A stretch of DNA of 64,000 bases from Bryoerythrophyllum caledonicum (Eukaryota; Streptophyta; Bryopsida; Pottiales; Pottiaceae). A program made the translations under genes and the position numbers. The notes beneath the pieces are model-generated. The model had not been told where the DNA came from and did not search any database. It saw nothing but the letters and a program-made list of their open reading frames with translations. The stretch covers positions 24,322,754 through 24,386,753 of the forward strand of contig OZ020520.1 of NCBI GenBank assembly GCA_963971425.1, in the 5' to 3' direction. Below are positions 1 to 11,771 of this stretch, one piece after another (position 1 is the stretch's first letter; every line of letters begins with the position of its first letter).

Positions 1-347
1 TAGTGAAAAATTCGAATTATTTTTGGACCCCACTGTACATACTGCGCCCAATATGTCGTGTATTTTGTAGTACATTACACAATAGAGCATTCTTTGTAAA
101 TGGATACATGTATGGATACTGTGATAAATCATTTACTAATTTCTACTCTGCTTCCTCATGATTTCTAAGAAAATCAACTCCGTTTCTAATATGAAAACTG
201 CTTTATCTGCTTTGTTTTTGGTATATATACTACTAGGGAGAATGAAAGAGAAGCATGCAACCGATTTTAAGCAACCTCTTGGTCCCAAGCCCTAACTTGT
301 TGTGATTAACCTATGACTCTAATTAGCAAGTGAAGACTATTCCAAAC
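1..347. other. flanking sequence left of the first MULE
   Basis: This AT-rich stretch has no supportable ORF. Its last nine bases before the MULE (339-347, attccaaac) are the left copy of the MULE target-site duplication. Nothing else was recognised. Confidence 0.5.
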
Positions 348-1553
348 GACCAGGGCTAACTGACCCCCTCGTTGGACGAGGCCGACGGATAGAGGGCTAG
401 CTCCCCCCGAGGTCTCATCCGGAGACCTCATCCGCCCACGAGGCCGGGTCCCAGCCCTGCCCACAGGCCGGGCCCTAGCCCCGCCTCGTAGGCACGGCCT
501 TCAGCCCGCCCTGCAAGCACTACTCACAGCCTGCCCGCAGGTATGGGCGCCGAGCCTCGCCGCCAGTTGGCAGCCCACATCCCTCAGATAATACCTTCCC
601 AACCTGACCCCGCCTGTCTCTTACCCGCCTCTCCCGTACCCGCCCCCCTCCCGCAATACCCGGAGGTTCTCTCACCTCGCCTTCTATGGCCATGGGTGCC
701 CCCGCCCCCTATGACCGCTGTATGCACAGAGACTCTTGCTCACAGAGACTCTTGTGCATTCTCTACGTCCTCCTTAGGTGCCTCACATTGCAAGAGATCA
801 CTCACTTGCATGCACACTACATCCATCATCCTGTATGAGGTAATATTGGACCTTCTCTTTTGTTTTTTTTGCCACCAAAATCTTGCATTTTGACACGTTT
901 TTTGATTCAAAAGTAGGATTTCTTGCATGCTTCGTCACTCAAAATTTTGCAATAAATGTGAGTGAGTATATTAGGGTTTAGATTTTGTTTTTGGTATTGC
1001 AATAGGAGAGGGTGTGACCTTTTTTGGATTCATAAGATGGTCATTGGTATTTTAACGGAAGAAAGAGATGTGCTTTACGTATGCTTCGTTGATGTGAAGT
1101 AGTGCGTGACATATTTTGGGTTATAGTGATGGTGACGGATATTTTAATGGGAGAGGATGAGGGTGTTTAAGTATGCTTTCTTAACATAGAAATAGTGAGT
1201 GACATATTTCGTGTCCATATCACGGTGACGGGTATTGCATTGAAGTCCAGGGACGTTTTATCAATATTTTTGCACGGTGACGGGTATTGCATTGAATTCC
1301 AGGGACGTTTATCTATGTTTTTGCACGGTGACGGATATTGTATTGAATTCCAGGGACGTTTTATCTATGTTTTGGCACGGTGACGGGTATTGCATATTTT
1401 GGTGTGTGCATTGGTGACTACTTTGATTTTTTAGGTGTTGTGATGGGTATTTTTTAGTGGACCAGGGACGTTTTTCCATTCTTTCCATGCTAGTTTCGGG
1501 TATTGTACATTGTTCGGTGTTTAGTAGTGGCTACTTTTATCATTATAGGTCGT
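348..1553 (+). repeat. left terminal inverted repeat of MULE1
   Basis: The outer 350 bases are GC-rich and the inner part AT-rich. The reverse complement recurs at about 5843-5910 plus 10659-11771, the two pieces being separated by the solo LTR. Paired landmarks are the GC-rich block at 395-700 with 11400-11720 and the repeated tgacgggtattgcattga block. Similarity fades at about 1553. Short ORFs in the GC-rich block have no homologous counterpart and are not called genes. Confidence 0.85.
1218..1405 (+). repeat. about 51-bp tandem repeat inside the MULE1 TIR, about 3.5 copies
   Basis: The unit begins cacggtgacgggtattgcat and contains ccagggacgttttatc. It recurs at 1218, about 1274, about 1325 and partially at about 1377. 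The same array appears inverted in the right TIR at about 10740-10885, so it predates the present element copy. Confidence 0.8.
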
Positions 1554-2068
1554 GACGTATTCTAGAATGTAATAGGGACGTTTTTCCCATCCTTTTCATG
1601 GGCGTTACATTTACATGATGATTTAAATAGTGACTTCTTTGCAAATACTTAATCATATATTTACTAACTATGACAAATATTGTGTTTATAATGTAAAATA
1701 TTATAGGATCATTTTCATTGACTTTTTATTTTTGTGAAGGATATTGTGTACGTATAACAACTAAAGCGAAGAATGTTTTCCAAACTTCCCCATGCAACGG
1801 ATATTGAGCTTAAAATGCAAAGGGTTTCTCAAACTTTATTCACATTTTTTTCTCCCGGTATAGGTATTTCTCTCCATATATCTTGTATCTCACTATATAA
1901 ATCGCTTATTCTTATATGGAGTTCAACTATGAATTGTATTCATTTTCATTGCATTAAAACTAAACAATATTTGTATTGATATTTTTTAAGGTCATTTCTT
2001 TGTAGAAATTTTGAATATTACATTTAATTGACATTTTCCCATTTTCATGTTTTTGTTCATAGTGAAAC

Positions 2069-3915
2069 ATGCCAAAGTCACAGGATACTCTGAACGTTCA
2101 AAATCCTCCTCGGGGACCTTTTTCATTCCATGATATCACATGGACCTATGGAAGTAGGAAATGATGGGGTCATGCAAGTGCTATTGTGCATGCATATATT
2201 CCCTATGACAGGGTGGAAGATTTCATCTAAAATCAGACTTGTGAGAATGGCTCATCAGTTGGTTGGAATATGAAAGAGCGGAAAAAAAGGGAACAGAAAT
2301 AGAGGCCGTATATTTCTTCATTTATTGAGCATGTGTGGTATGAATGTGTATACGGCTCGGAAGATCATAGAAATGATCCATTTTTTTAAAAATTCCATTA
2401 GCGAGGATGCATTGCCGAATTCTCGGTGAAGCAATTGCAATTGTATCCGGATATTGCTGAAGTTGCATATTACCATGTCGATCACACACGAGAGGATGGA
2501 ACTCATGCTCACGGCCCTAGTGATCCAGTCTATTGGGAGGAAAACCGCTTACCAACCAAGGATGAGTGCGGAAATGAAGGCGTGGGTCAAACGAAAATTA
2601 AACGCAAGATTTACATCTCTTCAAATATTTGAAGAACAATGAGTACAAAGAAGAGGAATCCAACTTTTTAGAACGCGCAAAGAAGACTGGTGAAACTCTT
2701 TTCCAAAACCTCTACGTGGATAAATTTCAAAAGTACTTTGAAACTCACTACAAGCATCAAGGTACACATTTTCTTTTTGATCCTTTCTAGTTTTGCATTT
2801 TTTGTAATTCAATTCTTTAAATACATTTAGAAAGAAGACAAAGAAAATGATGCCAATATATGTGCTAAATCTGTTGTGTTTATAATGTTCCAGGATTATA
2901 CCTCATTGGTCACCGTTGGCATCATCATTCCAACTAAGATACTCAATTTAGTATTGAAGGATACCATGGAGCTTTCAAAAGGTGGATGTTGGTCGATAAT
3001 CGAGATAGGTGGGAGAGAAGGTTGGATTTCCTAATACGGTGGCCAACAAACCCCGTTATTAACCACTACATGTGCATGTAAGGGCAAATGATAAACAATT
3101 ATATTTCAAATAAATCAGTCGAAGGAATTGTAGAGAGAGGAATCGCACAAGCGAAGACAATTCCTCTTGAAGATATTCTATCGCCGAAGGAAGGGGATTT
3201 ACTATGGAAGGTAAAATCGCAATCCGCTGAACACCGTTGGTATGACATTTGTGAACCATTCACTTTGTATGCTTGTTGCTCATGTGAGTGGAGTATATGA
3301 GGGAGCATATATAAGCATTAACTCGTCGTTCTCAAAGTTTCTCATGATTTGTCATGGAGGGCTATGTTAGAATTTCTAGTAACTTATTATGGTTCGGTTC
3401 GAAGAGGGCTCAAACCTATGTTCTTTCACAATGTTTCAAGTGATCCTTTTGAAATCGGGAATAATGAATACGAGGATGAAGAGGACGTAGCGGAAGACAA
3501 TGATGTACAGCAAAATGATAATGTATCGAGAGATGACATTGTGCCAGGATTCGAGAGTCTTGATGTGTTGATAGATGTTCAACGAAATGCGAACATTGGT
3601 GGTAACGAAGCTAAAAGGACTCCAACATCTACGGAGGGTTCTATACGTATTATTAGAAGTTTGATAGAGGAGGCAATACTTGAAGCTTCCAATGGTGGTG
3701 ATGCCCTTCTTTACCATTTGCAATCGATGATGTCTACCATGGTAAGTGACATACGTCGAATCCGTACTTTGCAAGAGGACGACATTTCTAATTCTCAAGC
3801 ATCTTTTGAAATCGTATACACTGAAGATAGAAATTCGGTTGCAAGAAAGAAAGATTGGAGAGAAAAAATAGCGCAATCTCGAAAGAGGAAAAAGAATAAT
3901 ATTCCAATAAAATAG
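2069..3915 (+). pseudogene. MULE transposase remnant (N-terminal zinc-binding part and C-terminal SWIM domain, catalytic core missing)
   Basis: Translation in shifting frames from the ATG at 2069 gives a MULE-like N-terminal part (HAYIPYDRVEDFI at about 2200, then VWYECVYGSEDHRND at about 2330 and VAYYHVDHTREDGTHAHGPSDP-like text at 2460-2530). The C-terminal part reads EGYHGAFKRW at about 2960, then a SWIM-type zinc finger at 3270-3320 (CSCEWS, then GSIYKH) and SHDLSWRAML. The usual third SWIM cysteine is replaced by tyrosine. In-frame stops occur at about 2162, 2228, 3298 and 3318, with at least one frameshift near 2530. Only about 130 bases separate the two conserved parts, so the DDE catalytic core was deleted. 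The acidic tail is open from 3349 to the stop at 3915. Family assignment rests on motif recall. Confidence 0.75.
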
Positions 3916-4347
3916 AAAAGAGATAGATTTTACGTAGCTTTTATAGTGAGTTGTTTTAAACATTTTTTGGGAATTTAAGGTTTTTTTTTGTACAAGTGCA
4001 TCGAAGTAATATGCATTGATATTTTTTTTAATATTATGAGAAATATATTTCATAAGCACCACGTGATTTGCAATATGTATTTGCAGTTGTATATGAAGCA
4101 ATAACATACACATTGTCTAAACACTTTGAAAAGTTTTTTTTCCTTTTTAAAAGTATGATATTTCTTCTATAAAGTTTATTTATTATCCATTTGAAATTAG
4201 GTACTCAAACACTCAAATAAAAGATATATCAACTCATTAAACTCATTCACTCTATTGTCAAAGAACACAAAATATGCAAATGTGAATTACATAAGAAATA
4301 AGAAACCATAGAAGTCGATTACAACCAAATACTTCATAAAAAAAACA

Positions 4348-5893
4348 CTAATCATCGTCGTTCTCGTCCTCTCCTTCTCCTTCTTCTTCTTCTTCTTCTT
4401 CTTCTTCTTCTTCTTCTTCTTCTTCTTCTTCTTCTTCTTCTTCTTCTTCTTCTTCTTCTTCTTCTTCTTCTTCTTCTTCTTCTTCTTCTTCTTCTTCTTC
4501 TTCTTCTTCTTCTTCTTCTTCTTCTTCTTCTTCTTCTTCTTCTTCTTCTTCTTCTTCTTCTTCTTCTTCTTCTTCTTCTTCTTCTTCTTCTTCTTCTTCT
4601 TCTTCTTCTTCTTCTTCTTCTTCTTCTTCTTCTTCTTCTTCTTCTTCTTCTTCTTCTTCTTCTTCTTCTTCTTCTTCTTCTTCTTCTTCTTCTTCTTCTT
4701 CTTCTTCTTCTTCTTCTTCTTCTTCTTCTTCTTCTTCTTCTTCTTCTTCTTCTTCTTCTTCTTCTTCTTCTTCTTCTTCTTCTTCTTCTTCTTCTTCTTC
4801 TTCTTCTTCTTCTTCTTCTTCTTCTTCTTCTTCTTCTTCTTCTTCTTCATCTTCGTCGTTCTCGAGATCTTCGGCATGTGCGTCCTCGTACACGGAACAC
4901 AATGCCTCAACACGCTCCATGGAAAGAATGTTCTTCAAGTGGAAGACACTCTTCTCCGCATCCACATAGCGTTCGATAAACGCCTTCTTCCCCTCCTTGT
5001 AACTATAATTGAAAAACACCACGTTAGAATAATAAATGAACATAAATGAAAATTCGAACATGTGGAATCCAACATACATAAGATTACAACACACATGAGA
5101 ATAGAAAAAACTACACTTACATGGCTTCAATGGAACATTGGCGGTGCCATTCTACCAACTCGTTCACGGTTCAAGCTCTCCTCCGCAAAGTCTTCCTCCA
5201 GTTTTTACGCTCATCAAATGCAACCTTCACGTCCTTCAACCAAGCAATATCCACGTGCGAATCACCATGGCTACACTCCAACTTCATAACGACCGCAGCA
5301 AAATCATGCTTGCGTGGAAGAGCATCAACCATGATCGCATCCAACTCCCCAAGCCCTTCCTTCTTTGCCTCAAGGTACGTCCAATACTTCTTCTTCTTCA
5401 ACAACGTGACCATTAATGGTTTGGCCATTTTATCTCTAGTGGCCTTGGTATCCACATTCGCCCACAAAGCCTCCACCGCGTCCTTCCAAGCCTTGAGTCT
5501 TCTCCCCAATTCCTTCCTTTGCCTCTTAAAAGGATTAGTCAAAATTTTCGCGTTCATTTGCCGAGAGTTGATATTGTGGAGCTTTGGGTGTGCCTTAGAC
5601 GGACGTCCAAGAGACAAAGCAGCCAATTCCATGGCATGGTGATCACGTGGGTGCTTACCTAGGTGTCTCCGATGCTTCCATGGTCCAAAAGCACAACTCT
5701 CCACCAAACAGTGCCATGGCGTAGCCGTTGCGAGAACCTCTTTGAAGTCACGATCGAGAACGACTACAGGTAAGCCCGAGAGCACCATCACTAAAAAAAA
5801 CATCAACAAACAAGTAAGAATGACATTGACATAATGTGTGTTATGACCTATAATGATAAAAGTAGTCACTACTAAGCACCCAACAATGTACAA
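4348..5893 (-). CDS. two-exon gene of unknown function with a 156-residue poly-glutamate tract
   Basis: Exon 1 lies at 5893-5121 and exon 2 at 5002-4348. The 118-nt intron (5120-5003) has GT and AG ends and joins the frames exactly (ending in the middle of an Ile codon). The N-terminal part is hydrophobic and its true start is uncertain. The middle is basic and helical (GRPSKAHPKLHNINSRQMNA, KRQRKELGRRLKAWKDAVEA). The C-terminal part is a pure run of glutamates encoded by GAA repeats, ending GEGEDENDDD. One in-frame TGA occurs near 5171 in exon 1, so this copy is probably broken. It converges on the transposase remnant inside MULE1. It could be an accessory MULE gene or a captured host gene; I do not recognise a domain. 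Confidence 0.45.
4381..4848 (+). repeat. pure (TTC)156 / (GAA)156 trinucleotide repeat
   Basis: The repeat is 468 bases of uninterrupted TTC on the plus strand. Read from the minus strand in the frame of the gene above, it is GAA and encodes glutamate. Imperfect copies of the same triplet extend a few units on the left side. Its purity implies recent expansion, although an assembly collapse or expansion could also alter the count. Confidence 0.98.
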
Positions 5894-6349
5894 TATCCGT
5901 CATTACCATGTGTCGTACCATGAATTAAATTTTTTTTAGTTAGGTAATAGGAAGTGATAAATTAGACAAGCAGGTTAAGATTGTGATCTAATCTAAAGTA
6001 GAATTAGCATATAGTAAGAATTAACGCAACTAGAATAAAAGAACTAAGTGGCCCCCTTAAACAACATAAGGGAGGGCTTTAAATCCGCGTCTTAGACCCA
6101 AGTCCCAAGCCAAGCAAGGGCTCGACCCGAGACCCGACCTCCCAAATTCCCAAAGGCTAGCTCGGATAGGCTAGCTCGGATAGGCTAGCTCGGATAGGCC
6201 AACTTAGATTAAGAGAGCTCGGCGCCATGAAAGAAAGGACGAGGAAGGAGTCCGGGAAGGGACTAAGAAGGAACCTTGCCCGTGACTACAAAAGATGAGA
6301 CGAGCTATGAGCAAAGGATGAGACAAGCTGTGAGCAAGAAGCAAGGTGA

Positions 6350-6970
6350 GCTGTATCCGAGAGCGAGCACTGCCCGAGCCAAAAAGCAAGACTGCCGAGC
6401 AGGATCAGGGAGTTCAATCCGAGCAGGACCAAGGAGTTTGATTCGAGCACTGCCGACACGGGGAGTTCTATCCAAGCACTGCAGGACAGAGGAGCACCAT
6501 CCGAACACTGCCCGAGCAGGAGGAGCAAGGTCCGAGCGCTGCAGGACAGGGGAGCACCATCCGAGCACTACAGGACCAGGGAGCACGATCCGAGCACGAT
6601 CCAAGCACTGCCAACACGGGGAGTTCTATCCGAGCACTGCCCAAGCAGGAGGAGCAAGGTCCGAGCGCTGTAGGATAGGGGAGCACCATCCGAGGACCGC
6701 ATGACCAGGGAGCACGATCCGAGCACTGCTGACCACGGGGAGCAGGATCCGAGCATTGCCCGAGCCAAGAAGCAAGACTGCCGAGCAGGAGGAGCAAGAT
6801 CCGAGCACTGCAAGATAGGGGAGCACCATCCGAGCCAAGAGGAACAAGGTCCAAGCACTGTAGGACAAGGGAGCACCATTCGAGCACTGCCCGAGCCAAG
6901 AGGAGCAAGGTCCGAGCACTGCAGGACAAGGGAGCACCATCCGAGCACTACCCGAGCCGAGAGCAAGTTT
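6350..6970 (+). repeat. degenerate GC-rich minisatellite in LTR-A
   Basis: It consists of repeated combinations of gagcaccatccgagcactg, cccgagccaagaagcaagac and gcaggaggagcaaggtccgag. Spacing is irregular, roughly 40-90 bases. All six frames are partly open because of the repeat composition; these are not called as genes. Confidence 0.85.
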
Positions 6971-7249
6971 ACGAGCAATGTAAGCACATGGAGTTGATCC
7001 AAGAGCACTGTTCGGGAGGGAACCAAGCACGAGCTGAGGGGACCTCGAGAGTTGAGAGGAAACTAGGCTTGAACTAAGCAGACCTTGAGAGGGCTGAGGG
7101 GACTAGGCTTGAACGTAGGGAACCACGAGAGAACTGAGGAAACCTCAAGAGAAATGAGGGAGCATATTGAGAGGTAAGGGGGCCTTGTGTGGGCTGAGGG
7201 TCCGACCCATGCACGCACGTAGTTTCTTTATTCAAGCATAAAGCAGCCA

Positions 7250-9248
7250 GTGGGTGAGAGAGAACCCCTTGAAGTGAGAGAAATGGTTGCTTCCCACCCA
7301 ACGAGCTCCATGGCCAAGGACATCTCCTCGGTTATCTCCAAGGACCCTCATGAGTTAACGGAACTACAAAAAGACCTCCTTCGTATGGGTTGTCTATCCC
7401 TTCTAGATTTTTGCTGGAGTTTTCGTGTAGAGTCCACAGTACAAGAGCTACGGCAAAATCCTTTGCCGATACCGGTAGGTGATAGCATCCGCGCTTGCCC
7501 GGATCGATGGACCATGGAGCGGTGGCAGGAGGTGTACGGATTCCCACGACAGGGAGGAGGTTGGACAAGTTTGAAGAAGGAAGAATATGCCAAGGGACGT
7601 TTCGGCACCAAGGATGCTAAGAATGGGTATGCGGTAAGTGATTGCCTAGACCTAAGGGCCAAACGAGTCTTCTCCTTCCTCGTACCCATCCTACATCCGG
7701 AGAAACCTATCCGAGTCACAATCACCCTCGCTAATACGGTGTATGGCTCTTATCTTGGAGAATAAGTGGTGAATTGGGCGATCATTGTGAAGGATGTGGT
7801 TCTCCGTTTGATCAAGAGTGTCAACAGTACTAAACGTTCCCCCCTTGCTCCATTCTTGGTCCACCTCTATCATCATTTTAAGGAGACTACCGCAGAAGAA
7901 GCCATGGCCTTTGGGACTCACCTCATGATGAAGAAGTTTGATGGAACGGAGTCGAAATCCGAGCCGGGATCGGAAGGAGGGAGTAGCTCATCACAGTCAC
8001 AGGGAGAGTACCACCACCTCCCAAGCGTCAACGACAAGGACCAGGAGGAGCACCTTCCACCCAAACTAGAGCTGCCGCTCGTGGAGCTGCTACAGGATTA
8101 GCCCAACTTGGAGGGAAGACTTACCGTGCCTCCGAGTTGGTGGAGGCACTCCGAGTGTATGTGGATGAGGTGGATAAAACCTTGGGACAGTTGGGTAGCC
8201 TTCTCGGCAATACCTCTTACTAAGGGCTGGTGGCCGCAGCCAAGGAGAAGATTGGAGGGGTGGGCGACCTTCGCATTATGGAACAGAAGGTCAACCGACT
8301 CACCCTGGATGTGACCAAGATGAAGAGCCGTGCATTGGAGGCAGATAAGAGTTGTAAGGAAGCTCTTCTCCAAGCCAACGCCTCGGCATCGGCTTTGCAG
8401 CAGGTGGAGGAAGCCTTACACGTTCCAGCGGAGGCAGTGATGAAAGCCAAGATGTTTGATGCTAGATTGGAGAGGGATGGCCGCGCTTCTAGCAAGAAGG
8501 TGATTGCCTTCATGATGGAGCAAACCGTGAAGATCGAAGAGGCGTATGCTAACATGAGGTTGTTGGTAAGCAACCTCACTCATATCCTACCAAAGTTTGT
8601 GGAGGATTTGGATGGTTCGGACAAGGATGGTGACTCGGGTTCGGATGCGGATTCCAAAAAGCAAGACTCGGGTGACCAAGGACTTCCACTAGGAAAGGGA
8701 GTCATTGACCTTGATAGTCCTATCATTCCTTCTCGAATTCCTCCTATGGGAATTACCGCCTTTCCTTCCCCTTCAGATATGACCACGCAAGTACAGAGTG
8801 GAAGGAAGGATAGTTTGGGTGCCACGATGGAACCCTGCGCACGACTGTCCTCCGTCAGTTTTCCATTGGAGACCCCGTTCGCACAACACCGACTCTTACT
8901 CCTTTGTAGGGTATGTCTCCTTTAGGGAAGACCACGAGTGAGAGTTCGGCTTACTTGCACCTTCCAGTACGAGCGGAGGACAAGTTGGGACACACCTCCG
9001 TAGCGGAGGCCGTCATCGGTACTCCAAGCCTCGTACCGACCCTTCCGGCCCGGTCCGAGCCCCACCGAAGCACGACTTCCATGCTACTTACCTCGGGTGG
9101 CCCTGATGCCTCCTTGACTTCGATGGAGACCTTACCTCGGCTATCCATGGGCGTATTGACACCCTCTTCATCTGCACATCGGTTTTCACCTCTTGTGACG
9201 CTCGCGAGGACTGTGGCGAACCCGACTTCGAGCAAGAGCGCGAAGTAG
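7250..9248 (+). pseudogene. LTR-borne ORF of family A, homologue of the family-B LTR protein (broken)
   Basis: The open segments are 7250-7765, 7766-8101, 8230-8925 and 8913-9248. They are separated by an in-frame TAA at 7763, a frameshift near 8095, a TAA near 8220 and a frameshift near 8905. The order of conserved pieces matches the 654-residue ORF in the family-B LTR. These are LQKDLLRMGC...LLDF against LKNNLKYMGCEGLLEV, FSFLVPILHPEKP against LGFLNPILHPKKP, FLVHLYHHF against YVVHLYAHH, and a later alanine-rich coiled coil with KKVIAFMMEQTVKIEEAYANM against ANIIWFLLDQAEKMGRTSDQM. A Pro/Ser/Thr-rich tail ends in a basic Lys/Arg stretch in both. The function is unknown. The ORF lies within an LTR, which is unusual. 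Confidence 0.7.
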
Positions 9249-9699
9249 CGGAAGAAGAGGGAAGAGAAGAGAAGACTTGAGGAGTTGACCCGGAAGTAGG
9301 ATCAGAATCTTAGTTGGTAGGTCACTGTTCATTCGCGGACTAGGCCCCGCGTTGACTTTGGGATTTGACTTGGTTTTGCCTTGGGATTTGTGTAATAAGT
9401 TACCTTCTGACGGTGCATGTCGTGTGGAGTGGAGGCCACTGCGGCCAAGAGTAGTTAATGCGCCGCCTTTAGTTAGAAGGTATCGTTTGAGTTTGGACAT
9501 TTGTGTGAGTTCTTGGCAGTATAAGAGAGGAGTCTCGTGGCACCTCTCTTCACTACTTGATGTGTGTATTTGCTTTCAGTTTAATTCTAAACCTACGCTC
9601 TCAGAAAACCTTCGATGGTTGGAGAGCTCGGATTCCATACATGACTGTGAGTGTCATTTCAAGTAGTCCACTCCTCAAGTCTATACTAATTGTCGACTC

Positions 9700-10440
9700 A
9701 TTATTTCCTTGTTCCATCAAGTAGATTAGTCCGGGTGGATGGGAATAACAGGTGAGGTGCGAAGATAGCTAGTAGGGGCGTGACTCCAACCCTAACAGTT
9801 ACAGTCGTTTCCTTGTTCCGTCAAGTAGATTAGCCGGGGTGGATGGGAATAACAAGTGAGATTGTAAGTGTCTAGGGAAGGACAAGGGGGGAGTGACGGA
9901 TGCATAAGGGTCATAGCGAGTCTTGAGTGACCTTCCGGCGTCATATGACGTCGGTTGTGAAGGCCCGTATCGTTCCCTGAAACATCCTACCTCCAGCCGC
10001 ATCGGATGTGGAGGGAGACTGGGAGGAGAACGGATAGTGGGCGGGTAGGCCCCCCGCTCACTTACATTACGCCACTCGTAGTTTCGGTAACATGGGCCTA
10101 ACTCCCTTTCGAGGGGATCTCAGTGACACCATAACCATCTAGCTGAGCGGATAGAGTTAGAAGAAGAGAATGGGAGGAAGAATAGCTGTTACTTGTGTCA
10201 AACACTAAAATCTCTGTAAGTCCACGGACGACCGTCCGTACTGATATAATCTTTATCCGGATACTCGTGTCTTCCGGATGTCTATAGTGTGCATAGTTGT
10301 AAAGATAACCCCCCCTCTTAACCGGGACTAAATCGAAGTAGGTCCCTACCCGGAGGTCCATACCTTCCGACGAGGTAGGTCCCTACCCGAAGGTCACTAC
10401 CTTCCGAGCGAAGTAGGCTCCTACCCGGGGGACATCATTC
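9700..10440 (+). repeat. short tandem duplications in the LTR-A 3' tail
   Basis: A segment of about 55 bases containing caagtagattagtccgggtg recurs about 102 bases later (about 9708 and 9810). A second pair of related units around aggtccctacccgaaggtca lies at about 10330-10430. Both also occur, inverted and diverged, in copy 2 (13600-13780). No coding potential was seen from 9249 to 10658. Confidence 0.7.
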
Positions 10441-10658
10441 GCACGGAGAGCGGAGTGGTGAATGTAATTAACGCTCACGGGTTGTAATCTAACCTTTTCC
10501 TTTCTTTCTTTTGATGTAATTATTGTGGTATGTTTAACATTGTGTATATCTAGGATGGTTGTTAGTTGTTGTAGTTCTTGGTGATTCTCTGTGGGAACGA
10601 TTACCTTAAGGGTATCTTTGTGTTAAGATGCGAATACTTGCCAACACGTAGTATGAGA

Positions 10659-11771
10659 CCATGCAAAGAATGGGAAAACGTCCCAAGTCCACTCAAAAAT
10701 ACCCGTCACGACACCTAAAATAACAAAGTAGTCACCAATGTACACACCAAAATATGCAATACCCGTCACCTTGCAAAAAACATAGAATAAACGTCTCTGG
10801 ACTTCAATGCAATATCCGTCACCGTGCAAAAACATAGATAAAACGTCCCTCGAATTCAATGCAATACCCGTCACCGTGATAATGACCAAAAATATGTCAC
10901 GCACTACTTCTACGTCAACGAAGCATACTTAAACACCCTCACCCTCTCCCATTAAAATACCCGTCACCATCACAATAACTCAAAACAAGTCACGCACTAC
11001 TTCTGTGTCAACAAAGCATACTTAAAGCACATCACTTTCTCACATTAAAATACCCGTCACCATCTTATAAACCCAAAAAAAGGTCACACCCTCTCCTATT
11101 GCAATACCCAAAACAAAAACAAAACCGCAAAATAGTCTTGCACAATTCTTGCAAAAGTTTGAGTGACGAATCATGCAAGAAACCCTACTTTCCAATTACA
11201 AAAACGTGTTAAAACGCAAGATTTTGGTGGCAAAAAAAACAAAAGAGAAGGTTAAGTATTACCTCATACACAATGATGGATGTAGTGCGCGTGCAAATGA
11301 GTGACCTCTTGCAATGTGAGGCATCTAAAGAGGACGTAGAGAATGTACACGAGTCTTTGTGCACAAGAGTCTCTGTGAGCAAGAGTCTCTGTGCATACGG
11401 CGGTCATAAGGGGCGGGGGCACCCACGGCTATAGAAGGCGAGGAGATAACCTCCTGGTATCGCAGGAGGGGGCGGGTACGGGAGAGGCGGGTAAGAGTCA
11501 GGCGGGGTCGGGTTGGGTCGGGAGGATAATAAGTAGGGATGTCGGCTGCCAGCTGGTGGCGGGGCTTGGCACCTGTGCCTGCGGGCGGGCTATGAGCAGT
11601 GCCTCTAGGGCGGGCTGAAAGGCGTGCCTACGAGGCGGGGCTAGGGCCCGGCCTGTGGCGAGGGCAAGGACCTGGCCTGGTGGGCGGATGAGGTCTCCGG
11701 ATGAGACCTCGGGGGGAGTTGGCCCTCCGTCCGTCAACCTCGCCCAACGAGGGGGTCAATTCGCCCTGGGC
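10659..11771 (-). repeat. right terminal inverted repeat of MULE1 (outer part)
   Basis: This is the reverse complement of about 348-1490. The inner remainder of this TIR lies on the far side of the solo LTR at about 5843-5910. Confidence 0.85.

Larger units (their letters stand above)
5911..10658 (+). mobile_element. solo LTR of retrotransposon family A, copy 1, carrying a protein-coding ORF
   Basis: The block starts TGTCGTAC and ends GTAGTATGAGA. Copy 2 (12586 onward, inverted) supplies the better end, TGTCGTAGTAC when reversed, giving TG...CA ends. The flanking five bases are identical: ccatg at 5906-5910 and at 10659-10663. Removing the block and one ccatg restores the MULE1 right TIR, as checked against the left TIR. 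A single LTR-like unit with a 5-bp TSD is what recombination between two LTRs leaves. Its 4748-bp length is very large for an LTR. It holds a minisatellite (6350-6970), an ORF (7250-9248) and a non-coding tail. Confidence 0.75.
348..11771 (+). mobile_element. MULE-type DNA transposon with about 1.2-kb terminal inverted repeats (MULE1)
   Basis: The left terminus gaccagggctaactgacccc (348) is the inverse of the right terminus (reverse complement gcccagggcgaattgacccc, ending at 11771). Inverted similarity continues for about 1.2 kb. The flanks are attccaaac (339-347) and attccgaat (11772-11780), an imperfect 9-bp TSD with 7 of 9 matching. Nine-base TSDs, kilobase TIRs and a SWIM zinc-finger transposase remnant together indicate the Mutator-like superfamily. 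The element carries a transposase pseudogene on the plus strand and a poly-glutamate gene on the minus strand. A 4748-bp solo LTR lies inside the right TIR; without it and its extra TSD copy the element is about 6.7 kb. It is probably immobile because its transposase is broken. Confidence 0.85.

Noticed and set aside
543-893. 116-codon ORF in the left MULE1 TIR
   Set aside because: It is GC-rich Pro/Ser text in a repeat, and the inverted copy at 11400-11720 does not preserve the frame.
4287-4913. Long minus-strand ORF made of poly-lysine
   Set aside because: It is another frame of the GAA repeat (AAG codons). The glutamate frame is the one that joins a plausible upstream exon across a GT-AG intron.
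6276-7030. Several overlapping ORFs of 80-150 codons on both strands
   Set aside because: All lie in a minisatellite; openness in many frames follows from the repeat unit lacking stops.
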